Assembly (NCBI RefSeq): GCF_020165855.1
Contig: NZ_JAIUFY010000001.1
Location: 248,001 to 312,000, forward strand
Reading direction: 5' to 3'
From: Celeribacter litoreus
GTDB lineage: Bacteria; Pseudomonadota; Alphaproteobacteria; Rhodobacterales; Rhodobacteraceae
Length of the DNA stretch: 64,000 bases
Part shown: positions 24,994-34,688 of the stretch, piece by piece
Position numbering within the stretch: the stretch's first letter is position 1
Layout: each line of letters begins with the position of its first letter
Program-made: the position numbers and the translations under genes
The notes under the pieces: model-generated
Databases searched by the model: none
The model's input: only the letters and a program-made list of their open reading frames with translations
What the model was told of the DNA's origin: nothing

Positions 24994-27258
24994 TCAGGTG
25001 GTTTGCCCCACCTTACATGCCGCAATGATCGCCATGTTCAGAATATCGTTTACTGTAGAAACAGTTGAGCAAATCTGAATGGGCTTATCAACGCCTGTCA
25101 AAATCGGACCGATGATCGTCGCACCGGCCATTTCCTGCATGAGTTTCACGGAAATCGAGGCGGAGTGACGTGCCGGAACGACGAGAATGTTCGCGGGACC
25201 AGACAGGCGGCAGAACGGATAGGACGCCATCGCATCCGGATTGAGCGCCACGTCTACGGTCATTTCGCCGTCGTATTCGAAGTCGACGCCACGACCGTCG
25301 AGAACGCGGGACGCCACGTGCATCTTGTTGGCGCGCTCGGACACAGGATAGCCGAAGGTTGAGAAGGAAACGAAGGCAACGCGCGGCTCAAGACCCATCG
25401 CGCGCGCAACTTGTGCGGCGGCTTCGGCGATATCTGCGAGATCTTCTTCCTCCGGCCATTCGTGGACGAGCGTATCAGCGATGAAGATGATCCGGCCTTT
25501 GTGCAATAGCGCGGTCACACCAACAGCACCGTCTTTGGCCGTCGCGTCGAACACAGAATTGATCCGGTCCAAAACGTGCGCGGATTTGCGTGTCGCGCCA
25601 GTCACGAGACCATCCGCGTGCCCATGAGCCAGCATCAGCGCGGAGAAGGCGTGACGATCCCGCGCGGCGAGGCGGTGAATGTCTTTCTGGTCATGACCGG
25701 AGCGCTGAAGGCGGTTGTAAAGGAAGTTCTTATAATCCGCGAGGTGCGGCGTGTTCGCTGCGTTGATGATTTCGAGGTCGGCAATCGCTTCGCCGAGACC
25801 TTCTTCCTGCAGCTTCTGACGGACATCTTCGGTCCGACCGACAACGAGCGCACGACCGAAACCACCACGACGATAGGCGACAGCGGCACGGAGCACGCGG
25901 GAATCGTCGCCTTCTGCGAAGACCATCGTGGCTTGGGCCTGACGGGCGCGGGCGTAGAGACCCTGAAGGATTTGCTGGGTCGGGTCCATGCGGGCCTGAA
26001 GATCGCTCGCGTAGCCTTCCATGTCGATGATCGGACGACGCGCGACGCCGGTGTCCATACCGGCCTGCGCAACGGCGGGCGGAATGGTGTAGATCAGACG
26101 CGGATCGAACGGCGTCGGGATGATGTAGTCGCGACCGAAGGTCAGCTTTTTGCCGTAAGCCAGCGCCACTTCGTCCGGCACGTCTTCACGAGCGAGGGCC
26201 GCGAGGGCCTCTGCACAGGCGATTTTCATCTCATCGTTGATGGCGCGGGCGTGAATGTCGAGCGCACCACGGAAGAGATAGGGGAAACCGAGGACGTTGT
26301 TGACCTGGTTCGGATAGTCGGAACGACCGGTGGCGACGATCACGTCATCACGGACTTCGTGCGCATCTTCGGGCGTAATTTCCGGATCAGGGTTCGCCAT
26401 CGCAAAGATCACGGCGTTCGGCGCCATGGATTTCACCATATCCTGCGTCACCGCGCCTTTTGCGGACACACCGAGGAACACATCCGCGCCTTCCATCGCT
26501 TCGGCGAGCGTACGAGCGTCGGTGACAGCGGCGTGGGCCGATTTCCACTGGTTCATACCTTCGGTACGGCCCTGATAAATCACGCCTTTGGTGTCGCACA
26601 TGATGCAGTTGTCGTGCTTCGCGCCCATCGCTTTGACGAGTTCGAGACAGGCGATCCCAGCAGCACCCGCACCGTTGAGAACGATCTTACACTCTTCGAT
26701 CTTCTTGCCGGAGATGTGCAGAGCGTTGATCAGACCAGCGGCGCAAATCACGGCGGTGCCGTGTTGGTCGTCGTGGAAGACCGGAATGTCCATTTCTTCC
26801 TTGAGACGCTGCTCAATGATGAAACATTCGGGCGCTTTAATGTCCTCAAGGTTGATGCCGCCAAAGGTCGGCCCCATCAGGCGAACGGCGCGAATGATCT
26901 CTTCCGGATCTTCAGTGTCGAGCTCGATGTCGATGGAATTCACGTCCGCGAAACGTTTGAAGAGAACGGATTTCCCTTCCATCACCGGCTTGGATGCGAG
27001 CGCGCCGAGGTTCCCGAGACCCAAAACCGCCGTCCCGTTGGAGATCACAGCGACGAGGTTCCCTTTGTTCGTGTAGTCGTAAGCGGTTTCAGGAGTGGCC
27101 GCGATGGCCTCACAGGGAACGGCAACACCCGGAGAATACGCGAGCGACAGGTCGCGCTGAGTTGTCATCGGCACGCTCGGCGTAATGTCGAACTTGCCGG
27201 GGCGTGGTTCCATGTGAAACGTCAGTGCTTCTTCGCGAGTCTGTTTGATTTTGGACAT
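24994..27258 (-). CDS. maeB: NADP-dependent malic enzyme (MaeB type)
   Basis: A 754-residue fusion: an N-terminal malic enzyme (PSVPMTTQRDLSLAYSPGVAVPCEAIA, FHDDQHGTAVICAAGLINAL, NGAGAAGIACLELVKAMGA, FAMANPDPEITPEDA) and, from about residue 430, a phosphotransacetylase-like domain (FAEGDDSRVLRAAVAYRRGGFGRALVVGR, ANILVVPARHSASISVKLMQEMAGATIIGPILTGVDKPIQI). It decarboxylates malate to pyruvate, giving NADPH; the C-terminal domain is thought to bind acetyl-CoA for control. Divergent from mutS. A promoter with a palindrome in its spacer lies upstream. Confidence 0.95.
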   Translation of the reverse strand: MSKIKQTREEALTFHMEPRPGKFDITPSVPMTTQRDLSLAYSPGVAVPCEAIAATPETAYDYTNKGNLVAVISNGTAVLGLGNLGALASKPVMEGKSVLFKRFADVNSIDIELDTEDPEEIIRAVRLMGPTFGGINLEDIKAPECFIIEQRLKEEMDIPVFHDDQHGTAVICAAGLINALHISGKKIEECKIVLNGAGAAGIACLELVKAMGAKHDNCIMCDTKGVIYQGRTEGMNQWKSAHAAVTDARTLAEAMEGADVFLGVSAKGAVTQDMVKSMAPNAVIFAMANPDPEITPEDAHEVRDDVIVATGRSDYPNQVNNVLGFPYLFRGALDIHARAINDEMKIACAEALAALAREDVPDEVALAYGKKLTFGRDYIIPTPFDPRLIYTIPPAVAQAGMDTGVARRPIIDMEGYASDLQARMDPTQQILQGLYARARQAQATMVFAEGDDSRVLRAAVAYRRGGFGRALVVGRTEDVRQKLQEEGLGEAIADLEIINAANTPHLADYKNFLYNRLQRSGHDQKDIHRLAARDRHAFSALMLAHGHADGLVTGATRKSAHVLDRINSVFDATAKDGAVGVTALLHKGRIIFIADTLVHEWPEEEDLADIAEAAAQVARAMGLEPRVAFVSFSTFGYPVSERANKMHVASRVLDGRGVDFEYDGEMTVDVALNPDAMASYPFCRLSGPANILVVPARHSASISVKLMQEMAGATIIGPILTGVDKPIQICSTVSTVNDILNMAIIAACKVGQTT

Positions 27259-27289
27259 TCGGGTGGGCCTCCTCGTCGTCAGTCGCGTC

Positions 27290-27318
27290 TACTTACCGAT
27301 ACGTAAGCCGCGCCTCAA
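27290..27318 (-). promoter_or_regulatory. Predicted maeB promoter with an operator-like palindrome in the spacer
   Basis: On the minus strand TTGAGG (27313-27318) and TAAGTA (27290-27295) are 17 nt apart. CTTAC-CGATAC-GTAAG (27292-27307) spans the spacer and part of the -10, so a dimer bound there would block polymerase. The -10 is a poor match, which limits confidence. Confidence 0.4.
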
Positions 27319-27398
27319 CAAAAAGAACGCGATCTTGCCCTTTACGCCGCAATTAGGGCCAGTAAGTTGGTGCGAAATTCCAACCCGGGGAGCAAACC

Positions 27399-30041
27399 TT
27401 GGCATCTCAGACGCCCGCCGCCACGCCGATGATGGCGCAATATCTCGAAATTAAATCCCGTCACCGCGACGCTCTGCTGTTTTATCGCATGGGGGATTTC
27501 TATGAGATGTTCTTTGACGACGCGGTTGCGGCGTCGGAGGCCTTGGATATTGCACTCACAAAGCGCGGCAAACATGCGGGCGACGATATCCCCATGTGCG
27601 GCGTGCCGGTGCATTCGGCGGAGACCTATCTCCTGAACCTCATTCGCAAGGGGTTTAAGGTCGCCGTTTGTGAACAGCTCGAAGATCCAAGCGAGGCGAA
27701 GAAGCGCGGGTCCAAATCCGTCGTGAAGCGCGATGTTGTGCGTCTCGTCACTCCCGGCACGTTGACCGAAGACAGCCTCCTCGATGCCCGCCGGCACAAC
27801 TACCTCGTGGCCTATTCGGAAATCCGTGGTGAGGGTGCATTGGCGTGGGTCGATATCTCCACCGGTAGCTTTCATGTGATGCCCTGCCCGCTCGTCGGTC
27901 TCGGGCCGGAACTCGCGCGCCTCAATCCGTCCGAGGTGATCGTGTCAGAGTCCGATGAGGCGAATTGGGCTGGATTAGTGTCTGATTTTGCGGATCGGAT
28001 GACTCCTCTGTCGCGTGCATCTTTCGATAGCACCTCCGCCCAGACGCGCCTGACGGCGCTCTTTAACGTCTCGTCGATGGACGCCTTCGGGCAATTCACC
28101 CTGCCCGAGATTTCGGCCATGGGCGCGATCATCGACTATCTGGACATCACCCAGAAAGGCAAACTGCCGCTGGTCCGTCGACCCGTTCGAGAGACCATGC
28201 GCGGCGCGATGCAGATCGACGCTTCGACGCGTCGGAACCTCGAAATTTCACAGGCGCTCTCTGGCGGTCGCGACGGGTCGCTCATCGCGACGATGGACCG
28301 AACCGTAACCGCCGCCGGTGGCCGTCTTTTGGAACGGAGGCTGTCGAGCCCGTCGCGTAATGTGGAGGTCATCACCGATCGCCTCGACGCAATCACCTTT
28401 GCCATTGAACACCGCACCACCGCGCAAACGCTCCGCGATCTTTTGCGCAAAGTCCCAGATATGGAACGCTCCCTCTCCCGCCTCGGGCTGGAGCGCGGTG
28501 GCCCCCGTGATCTCGCCGCCATTCGCAATGGCCTGACCCAAGCCGAAGACATCTATGAAGCGCTCTCAGCAAAGCCAGTTTCGACCCTAATCCAGCAGAA
28601 AATGGCCTTCTTGACGGAGCATGCAGAGCTTATTGACCTGCTCGACGCGGCGCTGGTTGCGGAGCCGCCATTGCTCGCCCGTGACGGCGGATATATCGCG
28701 CCGAACTATGACGAAGAGCTGGATGAGTGCCGGACGCTGCGTGATGAGGGGCGCGGTGTGATTGCGTCGCTCCAGTCGAAGTATTCCGAGATCGCGGGCG
28801 TTTCCTCCCTCAAAATCAAGCACAACAACGTCCTCGGCTACTTCATCGAAACGACAGCGACACATGCTGAGAAAATGCTGTCGCTCTCCGAGACGTTCAT
28901 CCACCGCCAAACCACCGCGAACCAAGTGCGCTTTACGACGCTGGAGTTGTCGGAACTTGAGACCAAAATCCACAATGCGGGTGGCCGTGCGCTTGAGATT
29001 GAGAAGCGTCTGTTTGAAACGCTGCGTATGGCGATCCTCGAACGCGCACCTGCGATCAACGACGCATCGGAGGCGCTTGCGGAGCTGGACCTGATCACCT
29101 CGCTGGCCGATCTCGCGCAGAGCGAGGGCTGGACCCGCCCGCAGGTCGATATGGGCCGCGAATTCATCGTTAAAGGCGGGCGTCACCCCGTCGTGGAGCG
29201 CGCGCTGCGCAAACAGGGCGGTGAAAAGTTCGTAGCGAATGACTGTGATCTATCTGACGGGCGCGACGGTGCTGCGATTTGGCTGCTGACCGGTCCGAAC
29301 ATGGCCGGTAAATCCACTTTCCTCCGTCAAAACGCGCTTATCGCGCTCATTGCGCAGGCTGGCTCCTATGTTCCGGCGGCTGAGGCGCACATCGGCGTGG
29401 TGTCGCAGCTCTTTTCCCGAGTTGGCGCGTCGGATGATCTCGCGCGTGGACGATCAACGTTCATGGTTGAGATGGTTGAAACGGCTGCGATCCTTAATCA
29501 GGCGGACGACCGCGCGCTTGTCATCCTCGATGAGATCGGTCGCGGCACGGCGACTTATGACGGGCTTTCGATTGCCTGGGCGACGCTAGAGCACCTGCAT
29601 GATGTGAACAGCTGCCGCGCGCTCTTTGCGACGCACTACCATGAGATGACCAGCCTGTCGGAAAAGCTCTCCGGCACCGAAAACGCCACCGTTTCTGTCA
29701 AGGAATGGGATGGCGAGGTGATTTTCCTACACGAGGTGATCAAAGGGAAAGCGGATCGCTCCTACGGGGTGCAGGTCGCGCGGCTTGCGGGGCTTCCCGA
29801 TGCCGTTGTGGAACGGGCGAAAACCGTCCTTGAGGCGCTCGAAAAGGGTCAGGCGGAGAATGCGACCAATCCGAAGGCGATCATCGACGATCTCCCGCTG
29901 TTCGCCGCGATGCCTGCGCCAGTTCAGGCTGCGCCCGCAAAGGAAAGCGAGGTCGAAAAAAAGCTCGCCGAGATTCTTCCCGACGAGCTATCTCCGAGAG
30001 AAGCATTGCAACTTCTCTATGATTTGAAGGGCTTGCTTTAA
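27399..30041 (+). CDS. mutS: DNA mismatch repair protein MutS
   Basis: Recognises mispairs and small loops and starts mismatch repair with MutL. The 880 residues contain the mismatch-reading FYEMF motif (LLFYRMGDFYEMFFDDA), connector and lever domains, Walker A GPNMAGKSTFLRQNA, Walker B VILDEIGRGTATYDG and the ATHYHEM motif. The start is a TTG at 27399 with CGGGGAG 7 nt upstream; the next ATG is ten codons on. The conserved MutS core begins at MMAQYLEIK, so either start gives a full protein. Ends 4 nt into the convergent grpE. Confidence 0.97.
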   Translation: MASQTPAATPMMAQYLEIKSRHRDALLFYRMGDFYEMFFDDAVAASEALDIALTKRGKHAGDDIPMCGVPVHSAETYLLNLIRKGFKVAVCEQLEDPSEAKKRGSKSVVKRDVVRLVTPGTLTEDSLLDARRHNYLVAYSEIRGEGALAWVDISTGSFHVMPCPLVGLGPELARLNPSEVIVSESDEANWAGLVSDFADRMTPLSRASFDSTSAQTRLTALFNVSSMDAFGQFTLPEISAMGAIIDYLDITQKGKLPLVRRPVRETMRGAMQIDASTRRNLEISQALSGGRDGSLIATMDRTVTAAGGRLLERRLSSPSRNVEVITDRLDAITFAIEHRTTAQTLRDLLRKVPDMERSLSRLGLERGGPRDLAAIRNGLTQAEDIYEALSAKPVSTLIQQKMAFLTEHAELIDLLDAALVAEPPLLARDGGYIAPNYDEELDECRTLRDEGRGVIASLQSKYSEIAGVSSLKIKHNNVLGYFIETTATHAEKMLSLSETFIHRQTTANQVRFTTLELSELETKIHNAGGRALEIEKRLFETLRMAILERAPAINDASEALAELDLITSLADLAQSEGWTRPQVDMGREFIVKGGRHPVVERALRKQGGEKFVANDCDLSDGRDGAAIWLLTGPNMAGKSTFLRQNALIALIAQAGSYVPAAEAHIGVVSQLFSRVGASDDLARGRSTFMVEMVETAAILNQADDRALVILDEIGRGTATYDGLSIAWATLEHLHDVNSCRALFATHYHEMTSLSEKLSGTENATVSVKEWDGEVIFLHEVIKGKADRSYGVQVARLAGLPDAVVERAKTVLEALEKGQAENATNPKAIIDDLPLFAAMPAPVQAAPAKESEVEKKLAEILPDELSPREALQLLYDLKGLL

Positions 30042-30616
30042 GCCGGGGTCGAAGACACACCGACCTGCGCCGGACGGAGCAGGCGGTCGTGGATCATGAA
30101 GCCCACGTTCATCACCTGAATGATGTCGCCCGCTTTGGTGTTCGGCACGGGAGCTTCAAACATGGCTTCGTGCTGGTTCGGGTCGAATTTCTCGCCCACC
30201 TCCGGTGCGATGATCTGAATGCCGTGCTTGGAGAACACGTTCAGAAGCTCACGCATGGTCAATTCGATGCCTTCGATCAAAGCGGCCTGCGCCTCACGCT
30301 GATCTTCAGCAATCGCATCAATCGCACGCTTCATGTTGTCGAACACGGGGAGCATGTCACGGGCAAGCTTGGAGCCACCATAGTTTTCGGCCTCGCGACG
30401 ATCCCGATCGGCCCGCTTGCGCGAGTTTTCGGCATCGGCCACCGCGCGCATGAAGCGGTCACGGAATTCATCGCGCTCGGCACGGAGCGCTTCGAGCTCC
30501 TCGGAGCTACCGACTTCTTCGGGGTCTTCGAGAGCTTCCTCAGATGTGATGTCGATGATCTCTTCTTCGACCGGGGATTTCATCTTTTCTGACATATCTT
30601 GCTTCGGATCCGTCAT
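30038..30616 (-). CDS. grpE: Nucleotide exchange factor GrpE
   Basis: GrpE releases ADP from DnaK. The 192 residues have an acidic N-terminus, a long coiled-coil (ELEALRAERDEFRDRFMRAVADAENSRKRADRDRREAENYGGSKLARDMLPVFDNMKRAI) and the beta domain IIAPEVGEKFDPNQHEAMFEAPVPNTKAGDIIQVMNVGFMIHDRLLRPAQVGVS. It follows hrcA by 11 nt, the common alphaproteobacterial pair; dnaK and dnaJ are not in the window. Confidence 0.96.
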   Translation of the reverse strand: MTDPKQDMSEKMKSPVEEEIIDITSEEALEDPEEVGSSEELEALRAERDEFRDRFMRAVADAENSRKRADRDRREAENYGGSKLARDMLPVFDNMKRAIDAIAEDQREAQAALIEGIELTMRELLNVFSKHGIQIIAPEVGEKFDPNQHEAMFEAPVPNTKAGDIIQVMNVGFMIHDRLLRPAQVGVSSTPA

Positions 30617-30627
30617 TTTTCACCTTT

Positions 30628-31692
30628 TCATGCCTTGCTGGACAGGATGCGTCCGACAAGTTGCGCCGTGTAGTCGACAATTGGAACGATCCGTCCGTAG
30701 TTCAGACGAGTCGGTCCGATGACACCCACAGCACCGATTATCTTACGATCAGCGTTCATATATGGAGAAACCACCAAAGAGGAACCCGAAAGAGAGAAAA
30801 GTTTGTTCTCTGAGCCAATGAAAATTCGAACGCCGTCGCCATCCTCAGCCAATTCAAGGAATTCGGCGATGTCGCGCTTTTTCTCGAGATCGTCAAAGAG
30901 GCTGCGAATGCGGTCAAGCTCTTCGGCCTCAGAGCTTTCGCCGAGCAGATTCGCCCTGCCCCGCACGATCAGCCGCTCATAGCTCGTCCCGTCGCCTTCC
31001 CAGAACGCAGACCCGTTTTCGATCAGGTCGGCAGCGAGGTTATCAAGCTCCTGACGGCGCGTTTTGATTTCCCGTTCGACGGTGGTCCGCAATTCGCCGA
31101 GGGTTTTGCCCTCTACGAGAGAATTGAGGAAATTCGCGGCCTCGCGCAGGGACGACGGGGTTTGTCCTGCCGGCGGCACGAACACACGGTTCTCGACCTG
31201 CCCGTCCGCAAACACGAGGATCACAAGCGCCCGATCCGGTGCAAGGCTCACAAACTCCACATGTTTTACAGCGGCTTCATGCTTGGGCGCCAAAACGAGG
31301 CTCGCTCCCTGCGTCAGACCGGAGAGCGCAGAGCCAACGCGATCGAGCATCCCGCCCACATCGGTTTGTTCATCGCGGATGGTCATTTCCATCTTTTCGC
31401 GCACGTCATCAGTGACGGTGCCGACCTCAAGCAAACCATCCACAAAGAGCCGGAGGCCCATTTGCGTCGGCACACGACCCGCAGAAACGTGCGGACTGTC
31501 CAGGAGGCCGAGATACTCAAGGTCCTGCATCACGTTCCGGATCGTCGCAGCGGAGATTTTCTCTTCCATCATGCGCGTCAGGGTGCGTGATCCAACCGGA
31601 CCACCACTTTCAAGATACCCTTCGACCACCCGCCGGAAGACCTCACGGGAGCGATCGTTCATGTCAGAGATCAGATTTGCTCGATCAGTCAT
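30628..31692 (-). CDS. hrcA: Heat-inducible transcription repressor HrcA
   Basis: HrcA represses chaperone genes by binding CIRCE elements and is folded by GroEL. The 354 residues comprise the N-terminal winged helix (SREVFRRVVEGYLESGGPVGSRTLTRMMEEKISAATIRNVMQDLEYLGLLDSPHVSAGRVPTQMGLRLFVDGLL) and the GAF-like C-terminal domain ending SSLVVSPYMNADRKIIGAVGVIGPTRLNYGRIVPIVDYTAQLVGRIL. I do not find a CIRCE repeat in its own upstream region, so it seems not to autoregulate here. Divergent from rph. Confidence 0.96.
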   Translation of the reverse strand: MTDRANLISDMNDRSREVFRRVVEGYLESGGPVGSRTLTRMMEEKISAATIRNVMQDLEYLGLLDSPHVSAGRVPTQMGLRLFVDGLLEVGTVTDDVREKMEMTIRDEQTDVGGMLDRVGSALSGLTQGASLVLAPKHEAAVKHVEFVSLAPDRALVILVFADGQVENRVFVPPAGQTPSSLREAANFLNSLVEGKTLGELRTTVEREIKTRRQELDNLAADLIENGSAFWEGDGTSYERLIVRGRANLLGESSEAEELDRIRSLFDDLEKKRDIAEFLELAEDGDGVRIFIGSENKLFSLSGSSLVVSPYMNADRKIIGAVGVIGPTRLNYGRIVPIVDYTAQLVGRILSSKA

Positions 31693-31721
31693 CTTTCTCG
31701 CGTCTTAAAAGGACCTCATGC

Positions 31722-31750
31722 AGTTAAAAGACATCTCACCCCACGGTCAA
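31722..31750 (-). promoter_or_regulatory. Possible promoter of hrcA-grpE
   Basis: TTGACC (31745-31750) and TTAACT (31722-31727) with a 17-nt spacer on the minus strand. The -35 is good, the -10 poor. On the plus strand CTTG at 31756 followed by CGCTATGT near 31779 resembles a heat-shock-sigma layout for rph, but this is weak. Confidence 0.35.
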
Positions 31751-31814
31751 TGAGGCTTGCGCCCGCGCGCGTCCCTTCGCTATGTCTGCGGCAACAAATA
31801 TAGAAGGATCAGAC

Positions 31815-32528
31815 ATGCGACCCTCAGGTAGAAATTTAGACGAGATGCGGCCGATTTCAATTGAAGTCGGCGTTACGAAACATGCTGAAGGCTCCTGCAT
31901 GATCCGCTGCGGTGACACTCATGTGCTTTGCACGGCGACCATTGAAGAGCGTGTTCCGCCGTTCATGCGCAATTCCGGTCAGGGTTGGGTCACAGCAGAA
32001 TACGGCATGCTCCCGCGCTCTACGTCGTCGCGCATGCGTCGCGAAGCCTCTCAGGGCAAGCAAGGCGGAAGAACCGTTGAAATTCAAAGACTTATTGGTA
32101 GAAGCCTGCGCGCAGGTGTGGACCGCGTTGCACTCGGTGAACGTCAGATCACGGTTGACTGTGATGTCATTCAGGCCGACGGCGGCACCCGCTGCGCGTC
32201 GATCACCGGTGGCTGGGTTGCTCTGCGCCTCGCGGTGAACAAACTCATCAAAGCCGGTAACCTGACGTCCGATCCGCTGATCTCCAACGTGGCTGCCGTG
32301 TCCTGCGGGATCTACGCGGGTCAGCCGGTGCTCGACCTCGATTATCCGGAAGATTCTGAAGCAGGCGTTGATGGAAACTTCATCATGCTCGCCAACGGCC
32401 AGATGATTGAGACGCAAATGAGTGCAGAGGGCGCGACTTATTCCCGCGCTCAGATGAACGAATTGCTCGATCTCGCGGACAAAGGCGTCGCGGAACTCGT
32501 CGCCGCCCAGAACGCTGCGGTGGCCTGA
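31815..32528 (+). CDS. rph: Ribonuclease PH
   Basis: Phosphorolytic 3'-5' exoribonuclease that trims tRNA and rRNA ends. The 237 residues include [71 protein letters not shown] and [19 protein letters not shown]. The start at 31815 has AGAAGGA 9 nt upstream; a start at 31782 would lie in the promoter region. The stop overlaps the rdgB start by one base (TGATG). Confidence 0.96.
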   Translation: MRPSGRNLDEMRPISIEVGVTKHAEGSCMIRCGDTHVLCTATIEERVPPFMRNSGQGWVTAEYGMLPRSTSSRMRREASQGKQGGRTVEIQRLIGRSLRAGVDRVALGERQITVDCDVIQADGGTRCASITGGWVALRLAVNKLIKAGNLTSDPLISNVAAVSCGIYAGQPVLDLDYPEDSEAGVDGNFIMLANGQMIETQMSAEGATYSRAQMNELLDLADKGVAELVAAQNAAVA

Positions 32529-33142
32529 TGCGTAAATTCGACGGCAAAAAGCTCGTTCTTGCCTCCCACAACAAGGGAAAGCTCCGCGAAATCGCGGAGC
32601 TTTTGGCGCCTTTCGGGATTGAAGTGATCTCTGCGGGAGAACTCGGGTTCGAGGAACCGGAAGAAACAGAGGACACCTTTGCCGGAAACGCCCGCATCAA
32701 AGCGCACTTCGCCGCAAAGGAAAGCGGCCTCCCCGCCCTGTCCGATGACAGCGGCATGTCGGTCGATGGTCTGGACGGCGCGCCGGGCGTGTATTCCGCC
32801 GATTGGGCTGAAACACCCAACGGCCGCGATTTCCCGATGGCCATGCAAAAGGTCTGGGACGCTCTCGAAACGAAGAACGCACCGGAGCCGCGCACCGCGA
32901 AGTTCTGTTGCACGCTCTGCCTCGCCTGGCCCGATAGCCACGACGAGCTTTTCGAAGGCATCGTTACTGGTCGCATCGTTTGGCCTGCGCGCGGCGAGAA
33001 GGGATTTGGATATGATCCGATGTTCCTCCCCGATGGCGAAACAGAGACCTTCGGCGAAATGGAACACGAGCGCAAACAGGCCATGAGCCACCGCGCAGAC
33101 GCTTTTCGTAAACTGGTCTCCGGACCATTCAAGGATCTCTGA
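32528..33142 (+). CDS. rdgB: XTP/dITP diphosphatase (non-canonical purine NTP pyrophosphatase)
   Basis: Removes deaminated purine nucleotides from the pool. The 204-residue HAM1-family protein shows [75 protein letters not shown] and [20 protein letters not shown]. Coupled to rph upstream; 2 nt before the RidA gene. Confidence 0.95.
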   Translation: MRKFDGKKLVLASHNKGKLREIAELLAPFGIEVISAGELGFEEPEETEDTFAGNARIKAHFAAKESGLPALSDDSGMSVDGLDGAPGVYSADWAETPNGRDFPMAMQKVWDALETKNAPEPRTAKFCCTLCLAWPDSHDELFEGIVTGRIVWPARGEKGFGYDPMFLPDGETETFGEMEHERKQAMSHRADAFRKLVSGPFKDL

Positions 33143-33144
33143 AA

Positions 33145-33528
33145 ATGAGTGAACGCAAACTGATCTCTTCCGGCTCTGATTTTGAAAAGGTGATGGGCTA
33201 TTCCCGCGCCGTGGTTCAGGGCGATTGGTGCTTTGTTTCCGGCACGACCGGCTACGACTACGCCACGATGACCATGCCGGAGAGCATCGCTGATCAGGCC
33301 CGCAACTGTTTCAAAACCATTTCGGGTGTGCTCGAAGGTGCTGGTTTCTCCCTCGCGGACACCGTGCGCATTCAATACACGATCACAGACGCGTCTCTGG
33401 TGGACGAAGTTGTGCCGGCCCTCGGTGAATTCCTCGCCGATATTCGTCCGGCCGCAACGATGGTGGTCGCCGATCTCATCAAACCGGAAATGAAGATCGA
33501 AATCGAAATCACGGCGTTCAAAGGCTAA
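33145..33528 (+). CDS. RidA/YjgF family protein
   Basis: A 127-residue member of the YjgF/YER057c/UK114 family. FVSGTTGYDYATMTM, DQARNCFKTISGVLEGAGFSLADTVRIQYTITD and the C-terminal AATMVVADLIKPEMKIEIEITA fit. The Arg in TVRIQ matches the position used by active imine deaminases, but the C-terminal Glu-x-Ala end of classic RidA is only partly kept (IEITAFKG), so it may belong to another Rid subgroup. Its TAA overlaps the hemW ATG by one base. Confidence 0.88.
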   Translation: MSERKLISSGSDFEKVMGYSRAVVQGDWCFVSGTTGYDYATMTMPESIADQARNCFKTISGVLEGAGFSLADTVRIQYTITDASLVDEVVPALGEFLADIRPAATMVVADLIKPEMKIEIEITAFKG

Positions 33529-34688
33529 TGATGGAAGATTGGCAACAGGGCGGCTTTGGCCTCTATTTCCATTGGCCCTTTTGTCAGGCGAAATGCCCCT
33601 ATTGCGACTTTAATTCCCATGTCGCGGCCACGATTGACCAGTCGGCATGGGAACGCGCCTATCTCTCTGAAATTGATCGTGTTGCGGCCCTCACGGGGGG
33701 TCGCATCGTCAACACCGTCTTCTTTGGCGGTGGCACCCCCTCTTTGATGGAACCAGAGCTCGTAGACGCCATTTTGGGCCGGGTTAGAGACAGATTCCGA
33801 CTTTCCAACAACGTTGAAATCACGCTCGAAGCGAACCCGACATCCGTCGAAGCAGGTCGTTTTCAGGGCTATCGCGACGCGGGCGTCAATCGGGTGTCGA
33901 TGGGTATCCAGTCGCTCCAAGATGAGGACTTGAAGCGTCTCGGACGGCTTCATTCCGTGGCTGAGGCGCGCAAGGCGTTTGATATCGCGCGCTCGACCTT
34001 TGATCGCGTGAGTTTCGACCTCATTTACGCGCGCCAAGGCCAGTCGCCGGATGCATGGCGCGCGGAGTTGCGCGAAGCGCTCTCAATGGCAATCGACCAT
34101 CTGTCGCTCTATCAGCTCACGATCGAAGAAGGCACCGCCTTCGGCGACCGCTACGAGCGCGGAACTTTGCGCAATCTCCCGACGGACGACAGCGCCGCAG
34201 ACATGTATTTCGTGACGCAGGAAGAGTGCGAAGCGGCCGGTATGCCCGCCTACGAGATTTCCAATCACGCGCGACCGGGCGCAGAGAGCCGTCATAACCT
34301 CATTTATTGGAATTACGGCGACTATGCGGGGATCGGGCCGGGTGCGCATGCGCGCCTCACGCTGAACGGCCAGAAATTCGCGATTGATACGCCCCTGGCG
34401 CCGACGGCGTGGCTCAAGTCCGTCGAGAGCAAAGGTCACGGCGAGAACGAGCGCACGGCCCTCAGCGGCTATGATCAGGCCACAGAGTATCTGATGATGG
34501 GCCTGCGGATCACGGAGGGTATCGATCTGGCACGGATTTCAGCCCTTCTCGGGCGCGAATTCGAGATCGAAAGCGCATATTTGGAAGACGATGGCTTCAT
34601 CCAAATCGAAAACGGGCGCCTCTCGGTCACACCGAAAGGACGCCCGCTCCTAAATGCCATCATCAGAGAACTGATTCCCGAAGATTAA
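33528..34688 (+). CDS. hemW: HemW, radical SAM heme chaperone
   Basis: A 386-residue radical SAM protein of the HemW (formerly HemN-like) group. The cluster motif is CQAKCPYC (C-x3-C-x2-C), followed by TVFFGGGTPSLMEPELVDAIL, MGIQSLQDEDLKRLGRLH and the HemW mark SRHNLIYWNYGDYAGIGPGAHARLT. HemW binds heme and delivers it to respiratory enzymes; it is not a coproporphyrinogen oxidase because the extra HemN residues are absent. Two ATGs in tandem (33528, 33531) are possible starts. Ends 4 nt into parB, convergent. Confidence 0.93.
   Translation: MMEDWQQGGFGLYFHWPFCQAKCPYCDFNSHVAATIDQSAWERAYLSEIDRVAALTGGRIVNTVFFGGGTPSLMEPELVDAILGRVRDRFRLSNNVEITLEANPTSVEAGRFQGYRDAGVNRVSMGIQSLQDEDLKRLGRLHSVAEARKAFDIARSTFDRVSFDLIYARQGQSPDAWRAELREALSMAIDHLSLYQLTIEEGTAFGDRYERGTLRNLPTDDSAADMYFVTQEECEAAGMPAYEISNHARPGAESRHNLIYWNYGDYAGIGPGAHARLTLNGQKFAIDTPLAPTAWLKSVESKGHGENERTALSGYDQATEYLMMGLRITEGIDLARISALLGREFEIESAYLEDDGFIQIENGRLSVTPKGRPLLNAIIRELIPED

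Noticed and set aside
25576-27306. 576-residue plus-strand frame opposite maeB
   Set aside because: Antisense shadow of maeB; the malic enzyme/PTA fusion on the minus strand is unmistakable.
31693-31814. CIRCE element (HrcA operator) between hrcA and rph
   Set aside because: I searched for TTAGCACTC-N9-GAGTGCTAA and found nothing near it.
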